NCBI GenBank assembly: GCA_963921335.3 | Contig: CAWUFC020000001.1 | Location: 868,001 to 932,000, forward strand | Direction: 5' to 3' | From: CAWUFC02 sp963921335 | GTDB taxonomy: Bacteria; Pseudomonadota; Gammaproteobacteria; Pseudomonadales; Halieaceae | DNA length: 64,000 bases | Shown here: positions 8,007 to 15,850 of the stretch, in pieces | Layout: each line of letters starts with the position of its first letter | Position numbering within the stretch: the stretch's first letter is position 1 | Position numbers and translations under genes: made by a program | Notes under the pieces: generated by a model | The model's input: only the letters and a program-made list of their open reading frames with translations | What the model was told of the DNA's origin: nothing | Databases searched by the model: none

Positions 8007-9461
8007 TCAATCGAACGATGGTGCCTGGAACCCCCGAAACTCCTGTTCCAGTATGCGCGCCACCGCTAGCGTGGTTTTGTCTTCCAGATAGTTGCCCGCA
8101 ATCTGCATACCGATCGGTAGACCCTCGGAGGACGTGCCTACCGGCACAGCCGTGGCGGGCAAGTAGGCGTTGAGCGTTAAGCCCGCATAAAATAGCACAT
8201 CAAAGTAGGGACGCTCTTCACCATTACAAATGAGTACACGTGCACTCTGATCGGGGCTGTGATCATGGGGAAATGCGGTCACAAAGGCGCAGGGGCATAA
8301 CACCGCGTGATAGTCCTTGAAGAATTCGGACCAGGTTTTGCGAAACAGTAGCCGCTTCTCATTTTCTCGGGCAAACAACCGATGAGGCCCAGCAATACCA
8401 CGGGCCATAATGGCGCCGTCTGACATGTCGTTCTCAGCGGTGTTAGCCAGCACATCACTCATGGCACTGAACACCGCATCGGGCATGCCGCCGCCCATGG
8501 CGGCGCTCAACAAGTAGCGATAGTTCTGTTGGTACTTGCGCACATCAAAATCGGGCCTTGCGGTGTGATCCACCGTGGCGCCCAGTTGTTCCAGGCAGTC
8601 AGCAGCAGCGTCAATGGCGCCTTTGATGTCGGAATCTACCGGGCAAAGTTCATCATCTGACCACACAGCAACCTTCAATTGCTTGACGTCGGTAACACGG
8701 GCCGCGGGTAGATCAATTGAATAAGCCGGCGCCATCTCGGGTAATGGACCCGCCAGTAAATCCAGCGCCTGTTCAAGATCGTCGACGCAAGTGCCCATAG
8801 GGCCTATCACCGATAAATCGGACTCGCTCTGTGTAAATTCACCTGGCGGCAGGTGGCCGCGCTCGGGCACAATGCCCCAGCTGGGTTTGTGACCGTAAAC
8901 GCCATTAAAGTGCGCCGGTGTGCGAATGGAGCCGCCAATATCCGAGCCAATTTCAATGGGGGTCAGGCCCGCTGCGATGGCCGCACCCGCACCCCCTGAA
9001 GAGCCACCGCAGGTGCGCTCCACGTTCCAGGGGTTGTTGGTGGTGCCATAAATGTCGTTATAGCTTTGCAGGTCAGAGCTCATGAAGGGCACATTGGTCT
9101 TGCCAAATACAATGGCGCCCGCATCCAGATATCGTTGCACGGCGATGGCATTGCTGGTGGGGACGTGGTCTTTGTGCTTGGTGTCACCGCCGGTAGTAAC
9201 CAGGCCGGCCACCCGCAGGGCATCTTTAATGGTGCAGGGCACGCCATGCAGTGGTCCCCAGTCCTCACCTTTTGCGGCAGCTGCGTCCGCCTCGGCAGCT
9301 CGGACGCGTGCCCGTTCTGTATCAAAAGCCACGACGGCATTGATTGTTGGATTGATTTCTTCTATGCGGTCCAGAAAGAACGCGAGCACTTCCGCCGAGG
9401 AAAGTTTGCCAGCCTTGATGTCTGTGGCCAGCTCGAAGGCACTTTTATAAAGAATGCTCAT
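8007..9461 (-). CDS. Amidase-signature family amidase
   Basis: The 484-residue protein belongs to the amidase-signature family, which hydrolyses or transfers amide nitrogen. The Ser-cisSer-Lys triad is visible: Lys79 in PCTIKDAL, Ser154 in TCGGSSGGAGAAIAAG and Ser178 in IGSDIGGSIRTPA. The GatA subunit shares this signature, but no gatB or gatC lies nearby and the C-terminal half (FPHDHSPDQSARVLICNGEERP) looks like stand-alone amidases. Its start codon overlaps the galE stop by four bases, so the two are translationally coupled. A role in glycan metabolism is possible only by association. Confidence 0.88.
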   Translation of the reverse strand: MSILYKSAFELATDIKAGKLSSAEVLAFFLDRIEEINPTINAVVAFDTERARVRAAEADAAAAKGEDWGPLHGVPCTIKDALRVAGLVTTGGDTKHKDHVPTSNAIAVQRYLDAGAIVFGKTNVPFMSSDLQSYNDIYGTTNNPWNVERTCGGSSGGAGAAIAAGLTPIEIGSDIGGSIRTPAHFNGVYGHKPSWGIVPERGHLPPGEFTQSESDLSVIGPMGTCVDDLEQALDLLAGPLPEMAPAYSIDLPAARVTDVKQLKVAVWSDDELCPVDSDIKGAIDAAADCLEQLGATVDHTARPDFDVRKYQQNYRYLLSAAMGGGMPDAVFSAMSDVLANTAENDMSDGAIMARGIAGPHRLFARENEKRLLFRKTWSEFFKDYHAVLCPCAFVTAFPHDHSPDQSARVLICNGEERPYFDVLFYAGLTLNAYLPATAVPVGTSSEGLPIGMQIAGNYLEDKTTLAVARILEQEFRGFQAPSFD

Positions 9462-10477
9462 GCGTGTCGGTATCCATTGGGGTTCATTTGTTGCCAGCGC
9501 CAGGCGTCGCAGGCCATGGCATCAATGTCCAGCTCTGCCTGCCATCCCAACAGGTCTTTCGCCAGGCTAGCCTCTGCGAAGTAAATGGCGATATCGCCTT
9601 CTCTTCTGCCCTTAATCTCGTAAGGAATGTCGCGCCCAACGGCTTTCTCAAAGGCGGCGTGTACCTCCAGCACCGAGTAGGGGCGACCAGTTCCAAGGTT
9701 AATGATCAGCTCGCCTTTCTGCTCGGCCAGTCTTTCCAGGGCCTTGACATGGCCGCGTGCCAAATCGACGACGTGGATGTAATCTCGCACGCCAGTGCCA
9801 TCATGGGTAGGCCAATCATCGCCCCATACTTGTAGAATCTCTCGCTTACCAATCGCCACCTGGGTAATAAACGGAGTCAGGTTGTTGGGAATACCGGATG
9901 GGTCTTCACCAATCATGCCGCTCTCGTGAGCACCCACCGGGTTAAAGTAGCGCAGGGATATGGCTCGCCAGTGGGGGTCCATGCGGCACAGCTCACCCAG
10001 GTGTCGTTCTGCTGCCAGTTTGGTCTCGCCGTAGGGTTGGGCAGGTTGGGTCTGGGCGTTTTCAGCAATGGGGTCGTCGCTGGGAAACCCATACACCGAG
10101 GCGGTGGAAGAAAACACCAATTGCTTGACTCCAAATTCGCTCATGACCTGGCACAGAGTTTTACTGCCTTGTACGTTATTGTCGTAGTAGCGCTCCGGAA
10201 ACTCGACACTTTCACCCACAGCTTTGAGTCCGGCAAAGTGAATAACTGCATCAATATTGTGCGAAGAGAACACGCCCCGTAGAGCATCCGCGTCACGTAC
10301 ATCCACCTCGTAAAAGGCGAGCCCCTCGCAGGTAATAGTCTCTACTCGTTTGAGCGCCTCTTGGCTGGAGTTACACAGATTGTCGATTACCACTACCTGG
10401 TAGCCAGCTTCTAACAGTTCTACACAGGTGTGAGAGCCAATATAGCCTGCACCCCCGGTAACCAAGATGGTGTTCAA
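9458..10477 (-). CDS. galE: UDP-glucose 4-epimerase
   Basis: GalE interconverts UDP-glucose and UDP-galactose (some members also the N-acetylated sugars) and supplies precursors for surface glycans. The 339-residue protein shows the NAD-binding VTGGAGYIGSHTCVELL, the FSSTASVYGFP serine segment, the YGETKLAAER Tyr-x3-Lys pair, and SLRYFNPVGAHESGMIGEDP with IPNNLTPFI, all typical of GalE. It is the first gene of a minus-strand operon (galE, amidase, probably radical SAM) and is divergent from xseB with about 50 bases between. It is the likely source of galactose donor for the locus to the right. Confidence 0.96.
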   Translation of the reverse strand: MNTILVTGGAGYIGSHTCVELLEAGYQVVVIDNLCNSSQEALKRVETITCEGLAFYEVDVRDADALRGVFSSHNIDAVIHFAGLKAVGESVEFPERYYDNNVQGSKTLCQVMSEFGVKQLVFSSTASVYGFPSDDPIAENAQTQPAQPYGETKLAAERHLGELCRMDPHWRAISLRYFNPVGAHESGMIGEDPSGIPNNLTPFITQVAIGKREILQVWGDDWPTHDGTGVRDYIHVVDLARGHVKALERLAEQKGELIINLGTGRPYSVLEVHAAFEKAVGRDIPYEIKGRREGDIAIYFAEASLAKDLLGWQAELDIDAMACDAWRWQQMNPNGYRHA

Positions 10478-10527
10478 CTGCTACAATCCTCGCTTTCATG
10501 TCTGAAGTGGTTGGTGAGTGTAACCCA

Positions 10528-10770
10528 ATGGCAAAAGCCAAAAAAATTGATTTTGAGGCGAGCCTGGCTCAGTTGGAAGAGCTGGTTGAACAACTGGAAC
10601 AGGGCGAGCTGAGTTTGGAGCAGTCCATGATAGCCTTTGAAAAAGGGGTAAAGCTGACCAAAGATTGCCAACAGGCGCTGCAAGAGGCTGAACAAAAAGT
10701 ACAGCTTCTTAGGGCTAATCAGGGCGAGCCCGTCACTGAAGATTTTGACCCGGATCTGGATGACGACTGA
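10528..10770 (+). CDS. xseB: Exodeoxyribonuclease VII small subunit
   Basis: XseB is the small helical subunit of exonuclease VII, which degrades single-stranded DNA together with XseA. The chosen ATG at 10528 gives MAKAKKIDFEASLAQLEELV and 80 residues, the usual size. An earlier in-frame ATG at 10498 would add ten residues and is less likely. The family pattern LEELVEQLEQGELSLEQSMIAFEKGVKL is clear, followed by an acidic tail. The stop overlaps the ispA start by 11 bases, as in the common xseB-ispA pair. Confidence 0.93.
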   Translation: MAKAKKIDFEASLAQLEELVEQLEQGELSLEQSMIAFEKGVKLTKDCQQALQEAEQKVQLLRANQGEPVTEDFDPDLDDD

Positions 10771-11668
10771 ACTCAGTATTCTGCAGGCCCGCGCGAACCA
10801 GGCGCTGGCATCGGCATTGGGTCCAATCCATAGCGAGTTTGACGCACACGCAGGGGCTTACCTGCAGACGCTTTATGAGGCCAGCGCCTATGCCCTTAAT
10901 GGCGGCGGCAAGCGGATTCGACCGGCACTGGTATACGCTGCATCAGAGGCGATTGACCCGGATAGTCTCAAGCACCCAGGGCTGGATGCGGTGGCTTGCA
11001 GCGTTGAACTGATTCATGCCTACTCTTTGGTGCACGATGACTTGCCCGCCATGGACGACGATGATCTGCGTCGCGGCCAACCTACTGTGCATAAACAATA
11101 CGATGAGGCGCTCGCCATTCTGGTGGGTGACGCATTGCAGGCGCGTGCCTTTGAACTATTGGCCAAGGCCGAGGGGCTTGATGCAGACACGCGCCTGGCA
11201 TTGGTGCTCACTCTGGCTGCGGCCAGTGGTCTCAGGGGCATGGTCGGGGGACAGGCCATTGATGTGGCAGCGGCCGACACGCACATTGACCTGGCACATT
11301 TGCTGGCCATGCACCGGCTTAAAACTGGTGCGCTTATTCAGGCCAGTGCAGTCATGGGCGGGCTGGTTGGAGGTGGAAGCCAGCAACAGCAGCAGACCCT
11401 AGGAGCCTTTGGTCAGGCCATTGGTCTGGCCTTTCAGGTGTGCGACGATATTCTCGACGCCACTTCAGATACCCAAACCCTTGGTAAAACTGCCGGTGCC
11501 GATGCCGCGCACAGCAAGCCCACCTACGTATCGCTGCTGGGGTTGGAGCAGGCGCAGGCCAAAGCCGATGCCCTGTATGCACAGGCCAAAAATGCGCTCG
11601 CTACCCTGGGCCAGCGTGCTGAAACCTTAGACGCACTGGCTTCTTATATTGTCAGTCGCAACTACTGA
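10760..11668 (+). CDS. ispA: Farnesyl diphosphate synthase (short-chain polyprenyl synthase)
   Basis: IspA condenses dimethylallyl and isopentenyl diphosphate into farnesyl diphosphate. The 302-residue protein has both aspartate-rich motifs, HDDLPAMDDDDLRRG and VCDDILD, plus GGGKRIRPALVYA and the FGQAIGLAFQ block. The start at ATG 10760 (MTTELSILQARANQAL) is chosen because it overlaps the xseB stop and gives the normal N-terminus. Dxs, the first enzyme of the pathway, is 4 kb upstream rather than adjacent. Confidence 0.96.
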   Translation: MTTELSILQARANQALASALGPIHSEFDAHAGAYLQTLYEASAYALNGGGKRIRPALVYAASEAIDPDSLKHPGLDAVACSVELIHAYSLVHDDLPAMDDDDLRRGQPTVHKQYDEALAILVGDALQARAFELLAKAEGLDADTRLALVLTLAAASGLRGMVGGQAIDVAAADTHIDLAHLLAMHRLKTGALIQASAVMGGLVGGGSQQQQQTLGAFGQAIGLAFQVCDDILDATSDTQTLGKTAGADAAHSKPTYVSLLGLEQAQAKADALYAQAKNALATLGQRAETLDALASYIVSRNY

Positions 11669-11722
11669 CAGTAGACTCTCTGTTCTTTAACTCTAGCAAT
11701 ACTCAGTGACAAGGAACCCGCC

Positions 11723-12613
11723 GTGGCCGCACAGCAAGCCGGAAAAACCGATACCCGCATCGTTCACCTGGAACCGGGCATGTACCTGATTCGTTTTGAT
11801 GGCACTCCAGCCCTTGGCGAAAGTGCCATCGTAAGTGTAGCCCCGGGGGAGCCTGGTGCCGTGGTGGATTTTTTTGAGAGCGAGGGTGTACAAAATACTA
11901 CTCTGGCGATGTCTGCCGACTGCATTGTCGCTCGCTGTGTGGGCGGCAGTGGTAATTTGCTGGTGACCTCGGTGTCACTCAGTAGCGATACCTTGGCTGG
12001 TGCTCGGGTCGACAAAATCGCCAGCTCGGAAGGCAAGGTGCGCACTCGTGCCGGCGTTGTCCGCCCTGAGCCGATACCAGCGGCCTCAACGGTGCCGCCA
12101 GTGGCTCAGGCCCCAGATGCCAATGCGACCAAGCCCGCCACCGTCCCGGTTGCCCCGGTTCAAGTCCCCGCTGCTGCGGCCCCTGCGCAGCCCGCTGCCG
12201 CTGCAGAACAAATTCAATTGATGGGTCATATTGAGTGGAAGGGCGATGTGACAGCACAAGCCAATGCCTGGCTGGGCGACCCGCAGGGCAGCAGCCGCCT
12301 TGAGGGATTTACAGTGCAGTGGCATAACCGGCCAGCTGATGTCGACCTGGCCTACTCCGTGGTGGTTGAAGGCATGGGTCGATCACCGGCGGTGCTGTCG
12401 GGTGGATTTTGTGGTTCGCGGCAGCGCGCTGCGGCGATTCATGGCTTGATCCTGACCCTGGTGGGCAAAAATGCGGCAGCCTATGAGCTGGTGGTGCAGG
12501 CAGTGTTCGAAAATACGCCGCTGCAGCAGCTCGGTTCAGGTGTGGAAGGTCGCGGGCTCACAGGGCGGGAAAAGCTGGTAGCTCTGGCGGTGGGAGTGGT
12601 CCGAAAACTGTGA
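11723..12613 (+). CDS. Unrecognised two-domain protein with an Ala/Pro-rich linker
   Basis: I do not recognise this 296-residue protein. It starts at GTG 11723 with a strong AAGGAA ribosome-binding site. There is no signal peptide or membrane helix. An N-terminal beta-rich part (residues 1 to about 110) is joined by a Pro/Ala/Val-rich linker (about 115-165) to a second beta-rich part. The second part contains GHIEWKGDVTAQANAWLGD and GGFCGSRQRAAAIHGLILTL, which has a faint look of repeat domains found in bacterial surface proteins. It lies directly upstream of the RTX protein gene, which has its own promoter. A helper or co-secreted partner of that protein is a guess from position only. Confidence 0.75.
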   Translation: MAAQQAGKTDTRIVHLEPGMYLIRFDGTPALGESAIVSVAPGEPGAVVDFFESEGVQNTTLAMSADCIVARCVGGSGNLLVTSVSLSSDTLAGARVDKIASSEGKVRTRAGVVRPEPIPAASTVPPVAQAPDANATKPATVPVAPVQVPAAAAPAQPAAAAEQIQLMGHIEWKGDVTAQANAWLGDPQGSSRLEGFTVQWHNRPADVDLAYSVVVEGMGRSPAVLSGGFCGSRQRAAAIHGLILTLVGKNAAAYELVVQAVFENTPLQQLGSGVEGRGLTGREKLVALAVGVVRKL

Positions 12614-12680
12614 TTTTGTTCACAAAACGATCAATCCGCACAAGAATTTTGTGAAAACGAGCATATATTTTATAAAAAGC

Positions 12681-12708
12681 TTGGCAAACGGATAATCTTT
12701 GCTAATCT
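12681..12708 (+). promoter_or_regulatory. Probable sigma70-type promoter of the RTX gene
   Basis: TTGGCA at 12681-12686 and TAATCT at 12703-12708 are separated by 16 bases and lie about 70 bases before the RTX start codon. The surrounding DNA is AT-rich, and a TTTTGT-tc-ACAAAA palindrome just upstream (about 12614-12628) could bind a regulator. This is a motif reading only. Confidence 0.4.
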
Positions 12709-12730
12709 AAGCGTTATTCAAGTTAAGTAT

Positions 12731-12763
12731 GTGGGGAAAGTGTCCCCACGGCTTTTTAAGCCG
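12731..12763 (+). promoter_or_regulatory. Structured 5' leader: two abutting hairpins before the RTX gene
   Basis: GTGGGGA (12731-12737) pairs with TCCCCAC (12743-12749) around a five-base loop. Immediately after, CGGCTT (12749-12754) pairs with AAGCCG (12758-12763) around TTT. The AAAGGA ribosome-binding site follows at once, before ATG 12778. Such a 5' double hairpin could stabilise a highly expressed mRNA or act in attenuation. No known riboswitch class is recognised. Confidence 0.5.
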
Positions 12764-12777
12764 AAAGGATTTAGGTT

Positions 12778-13929
12778 ATGTCTTATACAGGTGATGCGGA
12801 TCCCAATGATGTCACGGATAACATCCTCGCCACGAAACCGAAGCTGCCCGATGGGGTAGCACAGGGTGTGGACGATTTGCTGCAGGCAAAAGCTGCGCAG
12901 AGTCCAGACGGCACGGTTACAACTGGCTTTCTAACGCTGCCAGAGAACTTTTTTGAACCAATAGAACCCTTTGAAGATTACTTTGCGTTGGACGCCACGT
13001 TTAACGTGCCGATTACTCCGATTGTCTTTGATGTCCCGACTAACGTGGGGGCCCAGGTCATCAGCGTAGCGAGCAACCCAGGCGACTTTCTTGAGTTCGA
13101 CATTAGCGGCCTGAACTTTGGCTCGGCTTTCCTCGGAGGAAGTGCTGGTGAATACATCATTAGCAATCTCCCTATTAATTCCTCGGCCTTGGCGCGTGAT
13201 GCGCAATTGAACGGGAAGGACGGCGTACCTGTCGCTGACCCTGATTCATTGGGACTAACGGTTGATGGCGGCGGCGGTGATGACACTATCGAGACGGGCG
13301 AGGGCAATGATAGCGTCAACGGTGGTGCCGGCATTGACAGTGTCAGCACCGGTTCCGGTAACGACCTGATCGGATCTGGGGAGAACCAGGATTCCGTTGA
13401 CGGCGGAACCGGTTGGGATACGATGGTGATGGCCGATAAGGCATACAGCTTCTCTGTCGTTGACGGTGAAGTCTTTGTTCGCTCTCAGGAGGATGGCGCA
13501 TCCACTACTTCCGCTAATGTTGAGTACATCGATTTGGGTGATGCTGGTGCGATTGTTAATGCCAGCACACGCGAGGACGCTACTGCAGCGCGTCAAGCCG
13601 AGGCTATTCTGGGCGAGCAGCTGAGCTCTGATGAGCTGCGCGCTTATAATGAGCTGGTGAACGAAGTGGGCTTGGACGATGCATCCGGTCAGTTGATGAC
13701 CGAGAGCGGTTTCGATCAGGATACTGCCGATCTTACCGACGCCGAGTACATCAATCTGCTCTACCAGCAAACCTTTGGTCGCGATGCCGGCGAAGAAGGC
13801 CTTACCTTCTACGGCGAAGAGCTGGCCAGTGGCCGGATCGACCGCGCCAAGTTGGCAGCCGACCTGGCCTGGAGCGACGAGGGTGTGGACAGTAACGACA
13901 TGGTCAACACCATCGACGGCATGGTGTAA
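12778..13929 (+). CDS. RTX-type secreted protein with calcium-binding repeats and C-terminal DUF4214-like domain
   Basis: The 383-residue acidic protein has no Sec signal peptide, as expected for a type I secretion substrate. Residues 1-150 are a beta-rich region of unknown type. Residues about 155-215 hold six nonapeptides of the GGxGxDxux calcium-binding kind (GGGGDDTIE, TGEGNDSVN, GGAGIDSVS, TGSGNDLIG and two weaker ones). Residues about 300-371 form a DUF4214-like helical domain (YINLLYQQTFGRDAGEEGLTFYGEELASGRID), and the C-terminus would carry the uncleaved secretion signal. Ser, Thr and Asn are plentiful, so glycosylation is possible. It has its own promoter, leader and terminator, suggesting strong expression as a surface-layer or adhesin component. 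The likely exporter is encoded at 41466-44746. Confidence 0.85.
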   Translation: MSYTGDADPNDVTDNILATKPKLPDGVAQGVDDLLQAKAAQSPDGTVTTGFLTLPENFFEPIEPFEDYFALDATFNVPITPIVFDVPTNVGAQVISVASNPGDFLEFDISGLNFGSAFLGGSAGEYIISNLPINSSALARDAQLNGKDGVPVADPDSLGLTVDGGGGDDTIETGEGNDSVNGGAGIDSVSTGSGNDLIGSGENQDSVDGGTGWDTMVMADKAYSFSVVDGEVFVRSQEDGASTTSANVEYIDLGDAGAIVNASTREDATAARQAEAILGEQLSSDELRAYNELVNEVGLDDASGQLMTESGFDQDTADLTDAEYINLLYQQTFGRDAGEEGLTFYGEELASGRIDRAKLAADLAWSDEGVDSNDMVNTIDGMV

Positions 13930-13948
13930 GCCAGCAACGTATGAACAA

Positions 13949-13971
13949 GGGGGCCTACGGCCCCTTTTTTT
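13949..13971 (+). terminator. Intrinsic terminator after the RTX gene
   Basis: GGGGCC (13950-13955) pairs with GGCCCC (13959-13964) around a three-base TAC loop and is followed by seven T residues. It lies 20 bases after the stop codon. It separates the RTX transcript from the glycosyltransferase genes downstream. Confidence 0.9.
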
Positions 13972-14005
13972 GTGCCACGAATAGTCCGGGAACACTGTCT
14001 TTGCC

Positions 14006-15850
14006 TTGAACCAGGCCACTAACCACATCCAGTCACTCTACGAGCGGGGCGATTATGACGCGCTCGCTGAGCACCTGAAATGCAAACGCAGTGCCGGTAA
14101 CCGGCACGATGTGGATGTGTGGGCCGCGCTATTGGCGTATCGGCAGGGGGACTATCACGCCGCCTATCGTGCTGCCCTCATGGCCATCAGCCATAACTCG
14201 GCGCTGGCTCGGCCATACGCCCTGTTGGGCCGTATTGGCGAAGCGTTGGCGATGTCCAGTTTGGCGATCTACGGTTATCAGCAAGCGGTAAGGCTGGAAC
14301 CCCTCAACAATGACTATCGGGAAATGCTGGCTCGCTGCTATCGTGAGCAAGGCAATGTTGCCATGGCAAACCGGGTGCAGGCGTTGCTGACCGAGCCTGC
14401 CGCTATTGTGGTGCCTGAGGGTATTGATCACGCAGCTACCGAGGCGCTGCCGCCAAACAGCGTGGTTGTGGTGGTGCCCGTCTATGATGATGTAGGCACC
14501 ACCAGAGCCTGCTTGCATCGGCTTCTGGTCAGCGTCGCCGATAACACCACCCCCATGCATATTTTGGTGATCAACGATGCCAGCCCGGATGTCGTCTTAC
14601 AAGAATACTTGCGCACATTGCCTGTGGAGCTGATAGAGCACACGCACAACCTGGGCTTTATACACACGGCCAACCAGGGATTGCGCCGTTATCCTGATCA
14701 TGACGTGGTATTGCTCAATGCCGACGCGCTGGTGCATGGGAGTTGGCTGGATCGCCTGCGTGCTGTGGCTGACAGCCAGCCCAAGGTGGCCTCGGTTACC
14801 CCCTTTAGCAATTACGGCGAGTTGGTGAGCTTTCCCTTGCCTGACCAGCGCAACCCCCTGCCCGACCATGCCCAGGTTGACCTGCTCGATGCGCTGGCCG
14901 CGCAGCTGGGCCAGTCAGCGGTTGAAATTCCGGTGGGGGTGGGGTTCTGTTTTTACCTCAAGCGCAAAGCCCTGAATGCAGTTGGCCTACTCAATGATAC
15001 CGATTATGTTCGCGGTTATGGTGAAGAGGCAGACCTGTGCCTGCGCTTTAAGTTGGCTGGCTGGACCAACAGCTGCGCGACCAATGTATATGTGGGCCAC
15101 GTGGGTGGTCGCTCTTTTGGGCTGGAGAAACAAGTGCGCGCGGCGCAAAACAACCAGTTGTTGGAGCGGCGCTACCCGCGATACCGGCAAAGTTATGAGC
15201 TCTTTACCCAGCAGGGCCACTTGCGCCCCGCCCGCGCCGCTTTGGAGTGGGCCTGGCTGCATCAAGCTGCATCTGATATCTGTGTGCTTTATGCCGATCG
15301 CCAGTGGCGGCATGACCGCCGTGTGCAGGCTTTGCGGTTTCAGGTGGCCGAAGCCGGTAAGGCATTGTATGTGGCCGTGCCTCACGATGGCGCATGCCAC
15401 CGACTGCAGGTGGCCAGTCAGCAGGGCGCTGCCAATATCACAGTGCCGAAAGAGGAGTTGGAAGTCTGGGCGGCACAGTGTGCTGAAATTTACTACCAGA
15501 CGAAACTTCCGCCAGTTGAGGTACCTATCCTTCCAGCTTTACCGCAGCATCAGCATAAAGTTGTGGCGGTCTGGCTCGCCTCCGCCAGCATGGCCGAACT
15601 GAGAGCACTGCGCAGAGTGGCCCGCTGTCTTGCAGAACACCACAGCGAGATTTTGCTCTGGCTTCAACAACGTACGTTGATAGACGAAGAACTGGTGGCG
15701 ACGGGTGTCGTCGCCTTAGCCTCGCGCGTGGAGGCGCTGGGCCAGCAGGCTCATTTGCTTGCTGGCGGTGCCACCGCAATCTGGCAGGTAGATGAGCGCG
15801 ATTGCTATGATGCCCCTAAAGCCATAGAAGCGTTAATCAATGAGTGGTAA
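14006..15850 (+). CDS. TPR-like domain fused to family 2 glycosyltransferase
   Basis: The 614-residue protein starts at TTG 14006; no in-frame ATG exists nearby. Residues 1-125 are helical with TPR-like spacing (YERGDYDALAEHL, YGYQQAVRLEPLNNDY). Residues about 150-400 are a GT-A fold of family 2: VVVVVPVYDDVGTTRACLHRLL, INDASPD, HNLGFIHTANQGL, DVVLLNADALV (the metal-binding region) and YGEEADLCLRFKLAGW. The last 200 residues are an additional domain of unknown type. The stop overlaps the next start by 11 bases. It probably adds one sugar in the glycan made by this locus; donor and acceptor cannot be read from sequence. Confidence 0.85.
   Translation: MNQATNHIQSLYERGDYDALAEHLKCKRSAGNRHDVDVWAALLAYRQGDYHAAYRAALMAISHNSALARPYALLGRIGEALAMSSLAIYGYQQAVRLEPLNNDYREMLARCYREQGNVAMANRVQALLTEPAAIVVPEGIDHAATEALPPNSVVVVVPVYDDVGTTRACLHRLLVSVADNTTPMHILVINDASPDVVLQEYLRTLPVELIEHTHNLGFIHTANQGLRRYPDHDVVLLNADALVHGSWLDRLRAVADSQPKVASVTPFSNYGELVSFPLPDQRNPLPDHAQVDLLDALAAQLGQSAVEIPVGVGFCFYLKRKALNAVGLLNDTDYVRGYGEEADLCLRFKLAGWTNSCATNVYVGHVGGRSFGLEKQVRAAQNNQLLERRYPRYRQSYELFTQQGHLRPARAALEWAWLHQAASDICVLYADRQWRHDRRVQALRFQVAEAGKALYVAVPHDGACHRLQVASQQGAANITVPKEELEVWAAQCAEIYYQTKLPPVEVPILPALPQHQHKVVAVWLASASMAELRALRRVARCLAEHHSEILLWLQQRTLIDEELVATGVVALASRVEALGQQAHLLAGGATAIWQVDERDCYDAPKAIEALINEW

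Noticed and set aside
8007..9461. GatA subunit of glutamyl-tRNA amidotransferase
   Set aside because: Catalytic residues fit the wider amidase-signature family, but gatB and gatC are absent and the C-terminal half is not GatA-like.
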